From contig CAZYJL010000010.1 in NCBI GenBank assembly GCA_964647825.1, positions 1 through 59,857 of the forward strand: a DNA stretch of 59,857 nucleotides. The letters are read 5' to 3'. The position numbers and the translations under genes were made by a program. The DNA is from VFKI01 sp964647825. GTDB lineage: Bacteria > Pseudomonadota > Gammaproteobacteria > DSM-16500. Of this stretch, positions 35,055 through 44,578 are shown piece after piece. The notes beneath the pieces were generated by a model that was not told the origin of the DNA, did not search any database, and saw only the letters and a program-made list of their open reading frames with translations. How positions within the stretch are numbered: position 1 is the first letter of the stretch; each line of letters begins with the position of its first letter.

Positions 35055-36530
35055 ATGAAAAAAATTAAAGATATTTTTATTATTGGTGGTGGTATTAACG
35101 GGACGAGCATTGCGTGCGATGCAGCAGGGCGAGGCTTAACTGTCACACTTTGTGAGAAAGGCGATCTTGCCTCAGGCACATCTTCTTATAGCACGAAACT
35201 TATTCATGGTGGCTTACGTTATCTTGAACATTATCAGTTTGCAATGGTGAGAGATGCATTGTTAGAGTGTAATCTCTTAGAGAAAAAAGCACCACATCTC
35301 ATTTCACCTATGCAATTTATTTTACCGGAAGCTAAACATTTGCGACCAGCATGGATGATTCGTATAGGGTTATTGTTCTATGATTATCTTGCAAAGCGTT
35401 CTTCTTTGCCACATTCAAAGTCAATTATTTTAAGTCATGAGATACCAAAAAATCCATTAACATCACAATTTATCAAAGGATTTTCATATTATGATTTTTT
35501 TACTGACGATTCTAGATTGGTTATTGAAAATGCATTATCTGCAGCAGAAAAAGGAGCAGATATTTTGACCTATACGGAATTTATTAGTGCATATAGGTTG
35601 GATTCTCTGTGGCATGTACAGTTAAAAAATTCTTTGACAGGTGTTGTTCAGACGCATTATGCAAGAGCGCTTATCAATGTTGCAGGACCATGGGTGCGGG
35701 AAGTACAACAGCGAATTAATGCTTTTCAACAACCATTTGCCGTTGAGCTTGTACAAGGAAGTCATCTTGTTGTTGAGAAGTTATATGAGGGAGAATTTGC
35801 CTTTATCTTACAACAAGATGATTATCGTATTATTTTTGCAATACCCTATCTGGAAAAATTTACACTCATTGGAACAACTGATATTTTGGTGACGCATCCA
35901 GTATCTGCTATCGCAAGTGATGAAGAAAAAAATTATCTTCTGATATGTATAAATAAATATTTTAAAAAAAAATTAGATTTAAACGATATCCGTTGGAGTT
36001 ATGCAGGTATACGCTGTTTACAGAAAGAAGATCTAGTTAAAAATTTATCAAAAATATCACGTGATTATAAGATTCTTCTTGCAGACTATGAAAATAAAGC
36101 ACCATTAGTTACTATTATAGGCGGTAAATTGACATCATTTCGACGACTTGCTGAACAAGTAATGCAAAAATTACATACATATTTTCCGCAAATGCAGGCA
36201 ACTTGGACGGCTAATACACCTTTTCCAGGAGGGAGAATTCAGTGTGATACTTTCGCTGACTTTTTTAAAAAAATAAAAGAAAATTATTCATTTTTACCTG
36301 AAAAATTAGTGTATCGATATGCCAAGAATTATGGTGCAAGGATATTCATTTTGTTAGCTGGAGTAAAGACATTATCTGATCTAGGAAAATATTTTGGTGC
36401 TGGATTATATCAACATGAAATAGATTTTCTAGTTAAATATGAATGGGCAAATACTATGGACGATATTTTATGGAGAAGGACTAAATTAGGCTTATTTTTA
36501 ACTGGAAAAGAAATAGAAACTTTATTCTAA
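35055..36530 (+). CDS. glpD: Aerobic glycerol-3-phosphate dehydrogenase GlpD
   Basis: FAD-dependent, membrane-associated enzyme oxidising glycerol-3-phosphate to dihydroxyacetone phosphate with transfer of electrons to quinone. Shown by the FAD motif IFIIGGGINGTSIACDAAGR, GDLASGTSSYSTKLIHGGLR, NVAGPWVREVQ, FAIPYLEKFTLIGTTD and IIGGKLTSFRRLAEQVM. The length of 491 residues is usual. GAAAGGA lies 6 bases before the ATG. No glpK or glpF is adjacent. It is divergent from lutABC. Confidence 0.96.
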   Translation: MKKIKDIFIIGGGINGTSIACDAAGRGLTVTLCEKGDLASGTSSYSTKLIHGGLRYLEHYQFAMVRDALLECNLLEKKAPHLISPMQFILPEAKHLRPAWMIRIGLLFYDYLAKRSSLPHSKSIILSHEIPKNPLTSQFIKGFSYYDFFTDDSRLVIENALSAAEKGADILTYTEFISAYRLDSLWHVQLKNSLTGVVQTHYARALINVAGPWVREVQQRINAFQQPFAVELVQGSHLVVEKLYEGEFAFILQQDDYRIIFAIPYLEKFTLIGTTDILVTHPVSAIASDEEKNYLLICINKYFKKKLDLNDIRWSYAGIRCLQKEDLVKNLSKISRDYKILLADYENKAPLVTIIGGKLTSFRRLAEQVMQKLHTYFPQMQATWTANTPFPGGRIQCDTFADFFKKIKENYSFLPEKLVYRYAKNYGARIFILLAGVKTLSDLGKYFGAGLYQHEIDFLVKYEWANTMDDILWRRTKLGLFLTGKEIETLF

Positions 36531-36633
36531 TTAGTATAAAAAAAATTTATATCAACATCAAAAATTTGCATTTTAATTATTTTTCAAATGCGTATAAACT
36601 CTTGTCAATAGGGGAGTGTCTAGAGAGAGTTAA

Positions 36634-37698
36634 ATGTTTAATACAATATTAATTCTACGTAACCATTTGCAAGTGAATAGAAATAATCCTTTTTTCTTAG
36701 GGGTGATATTTGTAATGATTTTAACATTTACAAGTATCTATCTCTCTGCTTTGCCGTTATTCAAGTATTTTGGTTTAAGTGTTTTAACAATAGCGATTCT
36801 TCTTGGAATAATTGCTGGAAATACCTTTTTTCCTTATATTGCATTGAATGTATCTTCAGGAGTTGATTTTTGTAAAGGTAGATTGCTTCGTGTTGGGATT
36901 ATTCTGTATGGATTTCGTATTACATTCCAGCAAATTTCCAGTGTCAATTTATCTGGCATATTAATTGATTTTATTATGGTATTTTCAGTTTTTACATTGG
37001 CTTTTCAATTAGGGGTGCGTGTATTTCGTTTAGATCGTCAAACTGCAATGTTAATTGGTGCGGGTAGTGCAATTTGCGGTGCTGCTGCAGTTATTGCTGC
37101 AGGCCCTGTCTTGCGTGCAAGATCAGAAGAAATTACGATTGCTGTGGCAACTGTTGTTATATTTGGTACTTTATCCATGTTTCTTTATCCGTTACTTTTT
37201 CCATATCTTGGATTATCGCAAAAAGCCTATGGCATTTTTGTTGGATCTACTGTTCACGAAGTTGCTCAAGTTGTTGCTGCAGGAAAGAATATTAGTGATT
37301 ATTCAGCATCGATTGCTGTTATCGAAAAAATGTTACGTGTTATATTGCTTGCTCCATTTTTATTAATTTTGTCTCACATGCAGAAAAAAAGCCAAGTGAT
37401 TTTCGCTTTCGAAAAATTTACTCACAGAGGCATTGTAGTGCCATGGTTCGCAATAATGTTTATTTTAGTAGGTGTAATCAATTCATTTCATTTTATTCCT
37501 GTTAATTTCATAAATTACATAAATAGACTGGATACAGTCATTCTCTCTATGGCAATGACAGCTTTAGGCTTGCACACACAAAGTAGTGCATTTCGTCGCG
37601 CAGGTTTTCGCCCTTTGATGTTGGCTGGCGTTTTATTTATTTTTTTGATTATGGGTGGTTATTGTATTAATAGGATTGTCACTCTATGGCTTGATTGA
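36634..37698 (+). CDS. yeiH: YeiH/UPF0324 family membrane protein (putative sulfate exporter)
   Basis: Polytopic membrane protein of 354 residues with about ten helices. Family motifs are LGIIAGNTFFP, GVDFCKGRLLRVGIILYGFR, MLIGAGSAICGAAAVIAAGP and STVHEVAQVVAAG. The family is annotated as a putative sulfate/sulfite-related exporter, with no firm function. In E. coli the neighbouring LysR gene yeiE controls this type of gene. Here a YeiE-like regulator lies 1.7 kb away, past a photolyase gene. Confidence 0.92.
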   Translation: MFNTILILRNHLQVNRNNPFFLGVIFVMILTFTSIYLSALPLFKYFGLSVLTIAILLGIIAGNTFFPYIALNVSSGVDFCKGRLLRVGIILYGFRITFQQISSVNLSGILIDFIMVFSVFTLAFQLGVRVFRLDRQTAMLIGAGSAICGAAAVIAAGPVLRARSEEITIAVATVVIFGTLSMFLYPLLFPYLGLSQKAYGIFVGSTVHEVAQVVAAGKNISDYSASIAVIEKMLRVILLAPFLLILSHMQKKSQVIFAFEKFTHRGIVVPWFAIMFILVGVINSFHFIPVNFINYINRLDTVILSMAMTALGLHTQSSAFRRAGFRPLMLAGVLFIFLIMGGYCINRIVTLWLD

Positions 37699-37758
37699 AT
37701 GAATTGATATAAAAAATTTTTTTATAAAATTAAACATTGGTTAAATAGCTTATTAGTA

Positions 37759-39291
37759 TTATTTTAATTCTTGTAAAAATTTTTCTGCTTGTTTGGTAAT
37801 TTCTTCTTTTTTTTCAGGGTTCATTTTTTTTAGAATGGCGTACATCATCCGCATTCTTGGATGTTTTTTGAATTTTTCTTCATTTTTTCTAAGAAAATGC
37901 CAGTAGAGGTAATTAAAAGGACAAGCAGATTCACCGGTTGTTTGATCAGGGTTGAATTGACATTTCTGACAAAAATTTGACATCTTCTGAATATATTTTC
38001 CGCTAGCTGCGTAAGGTTTTGAAGCGAGTAGGCCGCCATCGCCAAATAGGGCCATGCCTAATGTATTAGGGAGCTCAACCCATTCGAAAGCATCTGCATA
38101 CACGGTGAGGTACCATTCACAAACAGCCTTGGGATTAATTCCAGCTAATAAAGCAAAATTACCCGTAATCATGAGGCGTTGAATGTGATGTGAGTAAGCA
38201 TACTGTTTGGTTTGTTCTATTACTTCCCGTAGACAATGCATTGTTGTATTGCCATGCCAATAAAATGTAGGTAATTTATGCGTGGCATTAAGGAAATTTT
38301 TTTCTGCATACTCGGGCATATGTAACCAATAAATACCTCGTATATATTCACGCCATCCAAGGATTTGGCGAATAAATCCTTCTGCTGCATTAAGAGGTGC
38401 GTGACCAGCAAACCATGCGGCTTCTGCTTGTTTGCATACCTCGAGAGGGTCCAATAAACCGATATTAAGGTAGGGTGAAATAAGTGAATGAAATAAAAAT
38501 GCTTCATTATCCTGCATTGCATCTTGATATTCACCAAACCAAGGTAAACAGTGCTGGATGAAAAAAATCAAATTTTTTTCAGCGGCTTTATGGGTGACTG
38601 CCCAGTGAAAATTTTCTGTTAATCCAAAATGCATTGAAAATTTTTTATTGATTAATTTATAAATATTGGCTGTGATTGTATCAATGGAATGCTTAGGTCT
38701 TTCTGGAAAGATTATTTTTTGCTTAATTGGATGACGATTTTCTTTATCATAATTCCACTGGCCACCAATAGGTTTGCCGGTGCTATCCATTAACAGTTGT
38801 TTTCTAACACGCATTTCGCGATAGAAATATTCCATCCTTGGTGTTTTTTTTCCACGAAACCATGTGGCAAATTCTTCTTTCGTACAGAGAAAGCGTGTAT
38901 CTGTTCGAATATCTACATTTACTCTTTTTTTTTGTGATGTTTTTTGTATTTTTTCTAGAACCCGGTATTCTCCTGGCTCAGTCATAACGAGCTGCTTTGG
39001 TTTGAAATAAAGAAGTGCTCGTGAAAGCTCTCCTTCCAGTGACCCCGTATTTTTTGGATCGTCAAGTTTAATATAATGTACACGAATTTCTTTCTTTTTG
39101 AGTGCTGCTGCAAAATGCCGCATAGCAGATAAAATAAATATAATTTTTTGTTTATGATGCTTTACATAGGTTGCTTCTTCAAGCACTTCACACATAAAAA
39201 CGACATCTTTTTCTTTGTTTAGTTGATCTAGTGAAGAAATAGAAAAACTTAATTGATCGCCTAAAATAAAACGTAATGTTTCTGTTTGCAT
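37759..39291 (-). CDS. phrB: Iron-sulfur bacterial (6-4) photolyase / photolyase-related protein
   Basis: 510 residues, the size of the FeS-BCP photolyases (PhrB type). It starts LRFILGDQLSFSISSLD, then has RMEYFYREMR, GGQWNYDKENR and HPRLM-like helix stretches (HHIQRLMITGNFALLAGI). The four cluster Cys are visible: one in PKAVCEWYLTVYADAFEWVE and three as CQKC, then Cys 13 on, as in Agrobacterium PhrB. It repairs UV (6-4) photoproducts using light, FAD and a ribolumazine-type antenna. AGGA precedes the ATG. It converges with yeiH. Confidence 0.92.
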   Translation of the reverse strand: MQTETLRFILGDQLSFSISSLDQLNKEKDVVFMCEVLEEATYVKHHKQKIIFILSAMRHFAAALKKKEIRVHYIKLDDPKNTGSLEGELSRALLYFKPKQLVMTEPGEYRVLEKIQKTSQKKRVNVDIRTDTRFLCTKEEFATWFRGKKTPRMEYFYREMRVRKQLLMDSTGKPIGGQWNYDKENRHPIKQKIIFPERPKHSIDTITANIYKLINKKFSMHFGLTENFHWAVTHKAAEKNLIFFIQHCLPWFGEYQDAMQDNEAFLFHSLISPYLNIGLLDPLEVCKQAEAAWFAGHAPLNAAEGFIRQILGWREYIRGIYWLHMPEYAEKNFLNATHKLPTFYWHGNTTMHCLREVIEQTKQYAYSHHIQRLMITGNFALLAGINPKAVCEWYLTVYADAFEWVELPNTLGMALFGDGGLLASKPYAASGKYIQKMSNFCQKCQFNPDQTTGESACPFNYLYWHFLRKNEEKFKKHPRMRMMYAILKKMNPEKKEEITKQAEKFLQELK

Positions 39292-39368
39292 TTTGATCCT
39301 ATATCTAAAATTATCAATCTATTAAATTTTAAAAAAATAATTTAGTATCCTTTATCTTTTTAAAAATA

Positions 39369-40250
39369 TTATCCTGATTTTTTACATTTTTCGATAAAAT
39401 TATCTAAAATAGCAGTTTTGTATTTTTCTTTGTTTAGAATAATTGTAAAGTCTCGTTTTAATTTTAAAAAAGGGGTTTTTAATTCTACAAGCTGTTTGCT
39501 TTTTAATAAATCAGCAACTGCGGTTTTGGAGAGACAGCTTACTCCTAACCCATTTAATACTGCTTGTTTAATTGCTTCGGTATTACCCAATTCTAGAAAA
39601 GGGATGATTTTTTTGCCTATTGCTTCTTCAAACTTTTCGCGTGTTCCCGATCCTGATTCTCTTAGTATCCACTTGGCATTATGCAGCATATGCAGCGTGA
39701 GGTTTCTTTTTTTAGCTAATATACTTGCTGAAGAAGTAATGATAATTAATTCGTCTTTTTTCCAAGTAAAAGACTCAATTTCATTCGAGGGATAATTTCC
39801 TTCTATTATGCCAATATCAATTTCAAATTTTAATAATTTTTTAACGATTTCTGCCGTGTTGGACACGCTGAGTGATATTTTTGTCTGCGGATATGTAGTG
39901 ATAAAGTCACCAATCACTTTAGGTAGTAAATAGTTACCTATTGTGGTGCTAGCTCCGACAATAAGATGTCCAGTTATTGTTTTTTTATTTTTTTCTTGCA
40001 TTAGGTCACATAATTCTTTCATTTGTGAAATGATATTCGCTGCCTTAGGAAAAAAGGCTCTCCCTCTTTCATTTAAAATGAGCTTTTTGCCATGCCGGTT
40101 AAATAAAATGCCTCCTAATTGGTTTTCTAGAGTGGATAGAGCCATACTGCAAGCTGATTGTGTTAAGTGTAATATTTTTGCTGCGTGAGTGATGTTCCCT
40201 GCTTTTGCAACAGCTAAGAAAATCTCTAATTGTTTAAATGTCATTCTCAT
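39369..40250 (-). CDS. LysR-family regulator, YeiE-like
   Basis: 293 residues: N-terminal winged helix (1-62, FKQLEIFLAVAKAGNITHAA, QSACSMALSTLENQLG) and a periplasmic-binding-like effector domain (about 92-290). The N-terminal third resembles E. coli YeiE (QSAVSAAL, LEGQLG, RHGKKLILNERGRAFFPKA). YeiE is tied to sulfite response, and yeiH lies just beyond the photolyase gene, so yeiH may be its target (inferred). The start may be the ATG at 40250 or the one two codons on. Confidence 0.88.
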   Translation of the reverse strand: MRMTFKQLEIFLAVAKAGNITHAAKILHLTQSACSMALSTLENQLGGILFNRHGKKLILNERGRAFFPKAANIISQMKELCDLMQEKNKKTITGHLIVGASTTIGNYLLPKVIGDFITTYPQTKISLSVSNTAEIVKKLLKFEIDIGIIEGNYPSNEIESFTWKKDELIIITSSASILAKKRNLTLHMLHNAKWILRESGSGTREKFEEAIGKKIIPFLELGNTEAIKQAVLNGLGVSCLSKTAVADLLKSKQLVELKTPFLKLKRDFTIILNKEKYKTAILDNFIEKCKKSG

Positions 40251-40564
40251 GCTATCAGTTTAAATGATAAAATATTTTAAAACAATAATTTATGCTGATA
40301 ATTAATGTCTGATTTTGCTTACCTATAAAATTGGATATTCTTTTGAAAGAGACGAATAAAAAAGCTGATGTTATATTTTATCTAAATAGTGAAGTCTTAA
40401 CTTTATATTTCTTATTGTTTATGAATGTTAAATTTGATTATAATTATGGTTAAATTGTAGGAGAGAATGATTTGTCTCGTTGATATTTTTTAATGAATGA
40501 ATATATATATAATTTAATCAATATTATTTTCTGAAATTTAGTAAAAATTTTAAGGAAAAATCTA
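40251..40564. other. AT-rich gap between lysR and the FAD oxidase gene
   Basis: These 314 bases separate divergent genes and should hold promoters for both. The base composition is very AT-rich and I see no distinct operator, hairpin or small gene. A LysR operator (T-N11-A) would be expected but cannot be picked out against this background. Confidence 0.4.
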
Positions 40565-42298
40565 GTGATATTTAGGAAGTTATATGCCTGTAATTTTTTA
40601 CTACTTATTTTCTTGTTTCTCTGTCGTTTATCATATGCTCACGAAGAACGTACCCAGCTAGTCTTAAAGCAATATGAAATTAAATGGAAAAATTGGACTG
40701 GAAACCAATATTATGAACCACTTTTGAATGACCAACCCTATTATTTCATGCCTACTACGCGTGATGAATTAAAAAAGATTATTCAAGATGCAGCAAGTGC
40801 AAAGGGGAAAATTAAAATCCATGTCACAGGCCAGAGACACTCAGCTACGCCGATTATTATAAATGCAATGCAAAGTTTGAATAATACTGAATCAGTACAA
40901 TGGTTAATTGATCTTTCTTGTTATCATGACTTAGGTCCTGATGGCAATCAACGTATGATTATTTCACCTGAAGACAGAACCGTTACTGTCAATGCTGGTG
41001 TTCGTGAGGATGAATTAGATGCTTACGTTACAGCAAATAATTTTATGTTGAAAACAGTTACGGCGGGTGGTTTTTTTAGTATTGGCGGAATAAGTGCTGT
41101 AGATGTGCATGGTGCGACGGTGAATGAAACAAATTTTCCAGGCACAATTAAGTCATTTACGGTAATGAGTCCAAATGGAGACGTAATAACTTATGATGGT
41201 AATTCAAGACCTTTTCAGGGTTTTAATCCTTTGCAATTTCAGCGTGTTTCTTTAGGTACTTTAGGGGTTATTACTTCTGTTACTATCAATCTTGATCCAC
41301 GGCCATATAAAACATCTTTAGTTGGGTCGCAATCACTTTATACAATCAACTCACAAAAAGATTTTATTCATTTATATAAGAATTTACTTTTTTCTTCTGA
41401 AAAAAGTAGAGTTGAATCTTTTTATAACCCATATTATATTTTTTCAAATATCAGAGCATTAAAGTGGGATATTGATAAAAAGCCAAAAGAAAAAAAAGAA
41501 AATGATGTTTATGAGCCAAATAAAATACGATCTGCTTGTCAGATTGCAAAAGATAATGATTGGGGTGCGCCATTACTCGGAAAGTACGAAGAGACAGCTG
41601 AAGCACTTGCTCGTTATACACAAGACCATTCACCTGTTTTGACAAATGCGGGTGTCATGATTAGCTTTGCTTTTGAAAATATTCGGGCAAAAATGCAAAC
41701 GGCTATTAATAATCATTCATCAACATGGTTAACAAGTGCCTCAAGAGTAACGTTCATGGCATATGCGATACCTTTACCAGATAATGATAATAAAGGATTG
41801 GATGTCGCTTGGAAGGCATTACGTGTTGTAAATGACGTAAGTGATCTGATGAAAAAAAGAGAAGATAGATTTGCATTGGCTGTACCATTAGAATTTAGAT
41901 TCTTGCGCGGTGATGATGCTATTTTGAGTGCAACTTATTCAAAAAATCCTAAACAACGCTATATTGCAATTGAAATTATTGGATTTCCGAGTGATGCAGA
42001 TCAGAATAAATATCAACAAAATCTATTAAATTTCTTTGCCAATGTTGAATGTCGATGGGTTAAAATGAATGGCCGTCCACATCAAGGTAAAATGTATGGT
42101 TTCTACAATCCTATGCTATCAAGTGATTGCAAAAATGTAATTGGTACGCCTCCATTTAATGATGCATACTTGGCGCAATACTATAGAAATAATGAGAAAA
42201 TCAAGTTTAATTTAGCTGCATTTAAATCTTATCAGAAACAAGTAGATCCGTTCGCAATATTTTGTACTCATTATGCTGCTAAACTAGGTATTTGTTAA
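40565..42298 (+). CDS. Exported FAD-linked oxidase (lactone-oxidase-like)
   Basis: 577 residues of the vanillyl-alcohol-oxidase fold. A Sec-type signal (about 1-25, LLLIFLFLCRLSYA, without twin Arg) precedes a PCMH FAD domain. Its motifs are KIKIHVTGQRHSATP, TVTAGGFFSIGGISAVDVHG and RVSLGTLGVITSVTINL. The HG pair is where related enzymes attach or contact flavin. The C-terminal half resembles gulonolactone/arabinonolactone oxidases only loosely. FAD proteins are usually exported folded by Tat, so a Sec-like signal is odd. The start is GTG with AAGGA upstream. The substrate is unknown, perhaps a sugar lactone or alcohol. Confidence 0.82.
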   Translation: MIFRKLYACNFLLLIFLFLCRLSYAHEERTQLVLKQYEIKWKNWTGNQYYEPLLNDQPYYFMPTTRDELKKIIQDAASAKGKIKIHVTGQRHSATPIIINAMQSLNNTESVQWLIDLSCYHDLGPDGNQRMIISPEDRTVTVNAGVREDELDAYVTANNFMLKTVTAGGFFSIGGISAVDVHGATVNETNFPGTIKSFTVMSPNGDVITYDGNSRPFQGFNPLQFQRVSLGTLGVITSVTINLDPRPYKTSLVGSQSLYTINSQKDFIHLYKNLLFSSEKSRVESFYNPYYIFSNIRALKWDIDKKPKEKKENDVYEPNKIRSACQIAKDNDWGAPLLGKYEETAEALARYTQDHSPVLTNAGVMISFAFENIRAKMQTAINNHSSTWLTSASRVTFMAYAIPLPDNDNKGLDVAWKALRVVNDVSDLMKKREDRFALAVPLEFRFLRGDDAILSATYSKNPKQRYIAIEIIGFPSDADQNKYQQNLLNFFANVECRWVKMNGRPHQGKMYGFYNPMLSSDCKNVIGTPPFNDAYLAQYYRNNEKIKFNLAAFKSYQKQVDPFAIFCTHYAAKLGIC

Positions 42299-42696
42299 CA
42301 TTGCATTAGTGATGACATCATGCGCACCATCTCTTTGCGAATGTATATTACTTTTCATTTTATTTGTTTTAAATTTAGTAGAGGGAGAGTCACGCATAAT
42401 ATGTTGATTGTATGTCTGCACCGTGATTGTTTAGATTGATAGCTTTTACTATCAGTCTTATTTTGCCCAAGATCGGTGTGGGTTTGATGGGCAACCTAAA
42501 AGATCTATTGTAAAAAGCATTGTGTTCCTGCTGTAGCCTGCGTTGTTACTGATAATTCATTAGACTATAATCTGTTATTTGAAATTAATAACAAAGTGAA
42601 AAATCATAATATATTATCAAGACCAATGTAAAAAAGAAGTAAGCATATTTCTAACCATGCTTTATAGATATTCAGTTTTTTAATAGAGATTCATTA
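42299..42696. other. Gene-free region between the FAD oxidase and peptidase genes
   Basis: About 400 bases without a coding frame. Two small hairpins are visible: ttgatag with ctatcag near 42437-42455, followed by a T-rich stretch (possible weak terminator), and ttgccca with tgggcaa near 42463-42495. I see no clear promoter or mobile element. Confidence 0.4.
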
Positions 42697-43728
42697 ATGT
42701 CGAAGAAAATGTTATTCCACGATGCAAGTGCGCTTGCGACGAAGCATATCCAAACTATTTTGTCATCAGTTATTCTTCATAACTCCTCAGAACAAAAAGC
42801 AGTAGTTGTTTTTGATTCGCAAAGTACCTTGTCAAATTTGCTGACTGCAGCGTATCGCCGTTGTTTGCCAACGGCAACTTTTATTGATTTTGATACAATA
42901 TCAGCTGAAAAAGTTTTACAAATATTCACGACATTAATGCCGCATGATTTAGTTGTTTTGATACAATCAACAAGTTTTCGACTAGAAGCATTTCGTATTC
43001 GTGTCGAACTATTTAAAAAATTATTAAAAGTGATTGAGCATCCACATTTAATCCGTATGCAAGGTAAAGAAGTTAATTATTATATTGATTCTCTTGCTTA
43101 TGATGCATCATATTTTCGTACGGTTGGTCATGCATTGAAAAAGAGGATTGATCGAGCGCAATCTGCAGTGGTCGATAGTGGAAATGAGCAACTAATTTTT
43201 TCATCATTATTAGAATCAGCAAAATTAAATATTGGTGATTATTCAGAAATGCAAAATATTGGTGGTCAGTTTCCAATTGGTGAAGTATTTACAGAAGCAC
43301 GTGATCTTGAGGCGGTACAAGGTCGAGTACGCATCTTTGCTTTTGGTGATACAGCATTTTCGGTGAATTGTCCTGAAAAACCAATTACCTTAATTGTGGA
43401 AAAAGGACGCATAATGAATGTATTGGATGTAACGCCAGAGTTTGAGATGGTTTTAGAAAATATTCGAATGGATGAAGGTGAGATTTGGTTGCGTGAATTA
43501 GGCTTTGGTTTAAATCGTGCATTTTCTCAAAAAAAAATAGTTAGCGATATTGGTACCTATGAGAGAATGTGTGGTATTCATTTATCTTTAGGTGCAAAGC
43601 ATGGCATTTATAAAAAAACACAATTTCGCCGAGCGATAACCAAGCATCATGTCGATGTCTTTGCTGTTACAGAACGTGTTTATTTGGATGATAGCATTGT
43701 ATATGAGAATGGTACGTGGTGCGTATAG
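42697..43728 (+). CDS. M29-aminopeptidase-like metalloprotein
   Basis: 343 residues, resembling the AmpS/PepS (M29) aminopeptidases, which are usually about 400 long. The metal-binding positions of that family seem kept: Glu in PIGEVFTEA (about 193), Glu in WLRELGFGLN (about 267), His in LGAKHGIY, and the His/Asp pair in KHHVDVF near the C-terminus. The N-terminal 170 residues are diverged and shorter. There is no signal peptide, so it is cytosolic. It may be a peptidase or a related amidase; function is inferred from ligands only. It stands alone on the plus strand. Confidence 0.65.
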   Translation: MSKKMLFHDASALATKHIQTILSSVILHNSSEQKAVVVFDSQSTLSNLLTAAYRRCLPTATFIDFDTISAEKVLQIFTTLMPHDLVVLIQSTSFRLEAFRIRVELFKKLLKVIEHPHLIRMQGKEVNYYIDSLAYDASYFRTVGHALKKRIDRAQSAVVDSGNEQLIFSSLLESAKLNIGDYSEMQNIGGQFPIGEVFTEARDLEAVQGRVRIFAFGDTAFSVNCPEKPITLIVEKGRIMNVLDVTPEFEMVLENIRMDEGEIWLRELGFGLNRAFSQKKIVSDIGTYERMCGIHLSLGAKHGIYKKTQFRRAITKHHVDVFAVTERVYLDDSIVYENGTWCV

Positions 43729-43822
43729 AAGAATAAAATTGCCGATTGTTTGCTTTGGTTAATATTAATACTACGAAATATTTCGATAAAGTATACGCTA
43801 GACTAATTTTATAAGCTAAATT

Positions 43823-44530
43823 TTAAAGATCGTACATGATTACTAAAACATGACTCATTACATTTTGTGATTGATTTCTTTGGCGCATTTGGTATTGATT
43901 CATATAACCTAATTCTATTGACTTTTTTTTGTTAACCCTTATTTTAAATCCAAGAAAGGCTCTATTTTCAAAAATAAAATAGTTAGGAGTAAATTCTGTA
44001 CGATTTAATTGAGTATATATTTCATCAAAAAGATAAGGTTCTAGATTATAAATAACGGCTTTTTTATGGGTGAAAGCTAGGCGATGTCTCAACCTTAGAG
44101 AAATGCCAGCTGTATCTCTGATTATCAACTCTTCGAGTCTTGCGCGATAAGTTATTTCGTTACTATCAGAACTTAATAATTTTGATACAATTTGTTGGAA
44201 AAGTCGATCTTCAGGCGTATACCCATTATATGGGTTTCTCCCTGTGTAGCGATAGCCGGCCCACAACGTTGAATGTTTGCTAATAACATTGCCAATGCCA
44301 CCTTCAGCTAATATTGATTGGACAGGATGGCTTTCATCAATAAAACGCGCCTGTGTCATTAAAAGATAGCGCCATTTACCATCACTGGATAGGTCGCGCA
44401 CTGTTCCAGCGCCTATCCAAAGTTTTTCATTTTGAGTCAAAGCAAATACTGATGTTGCAAGTGTGTAAAGTAGAACAGATAAGATAATATTGACAGTAAC
44501 CAACGTGTTGAATTTTTTAATTTTACTCAA
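43823..44530 (-). CDS. DUF2490 outer-membrane-like protein
   Basis: 235 residues: an N-terminal signal (about 1-30, LSVLLYTLATSVFA) then an alternating-strand pattern of a small barrel (TLWAGYRYTGRN, LRLRHRLAF, FLGFKIRVNKKKSIELGYM, final HVLVIMYDL ending in a hydrophobic residue). This matches DUF2490. The start is TTG; a CGGGG site lies 6 bases upstream and no other start fits the signal peptide. It lies 48 bases after the carbonic anhydrase gene, possibly co-transcribed. Confidence 0.75.
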   Translation of the reverse strand: MSKIKKFNTLVTVNIILSVLLYTLATSVFALTQNEKLWIGAGTVRDLSSDGKWRYLLMTQARFIDESHPVQSILAEGGIGNVISKHSTLWAGYRYTGRNPYNGYTPEDRLFQQIVSKLLSSDSNEITYRARLEELIIRDTAGISLRLRHRLAFTHKKAVIYNLEPYLFDEIYTQLNRTEFTPNYFIFENRAFLGFKIRVNKKKSIELGYMNQYQMRQRNQSQNVMSHVLVIMYDL

Positions 44531-44578
44531 TGTTTACCCCGCAACTCATTAATCATGAGCTGACACGACATGTAAACG

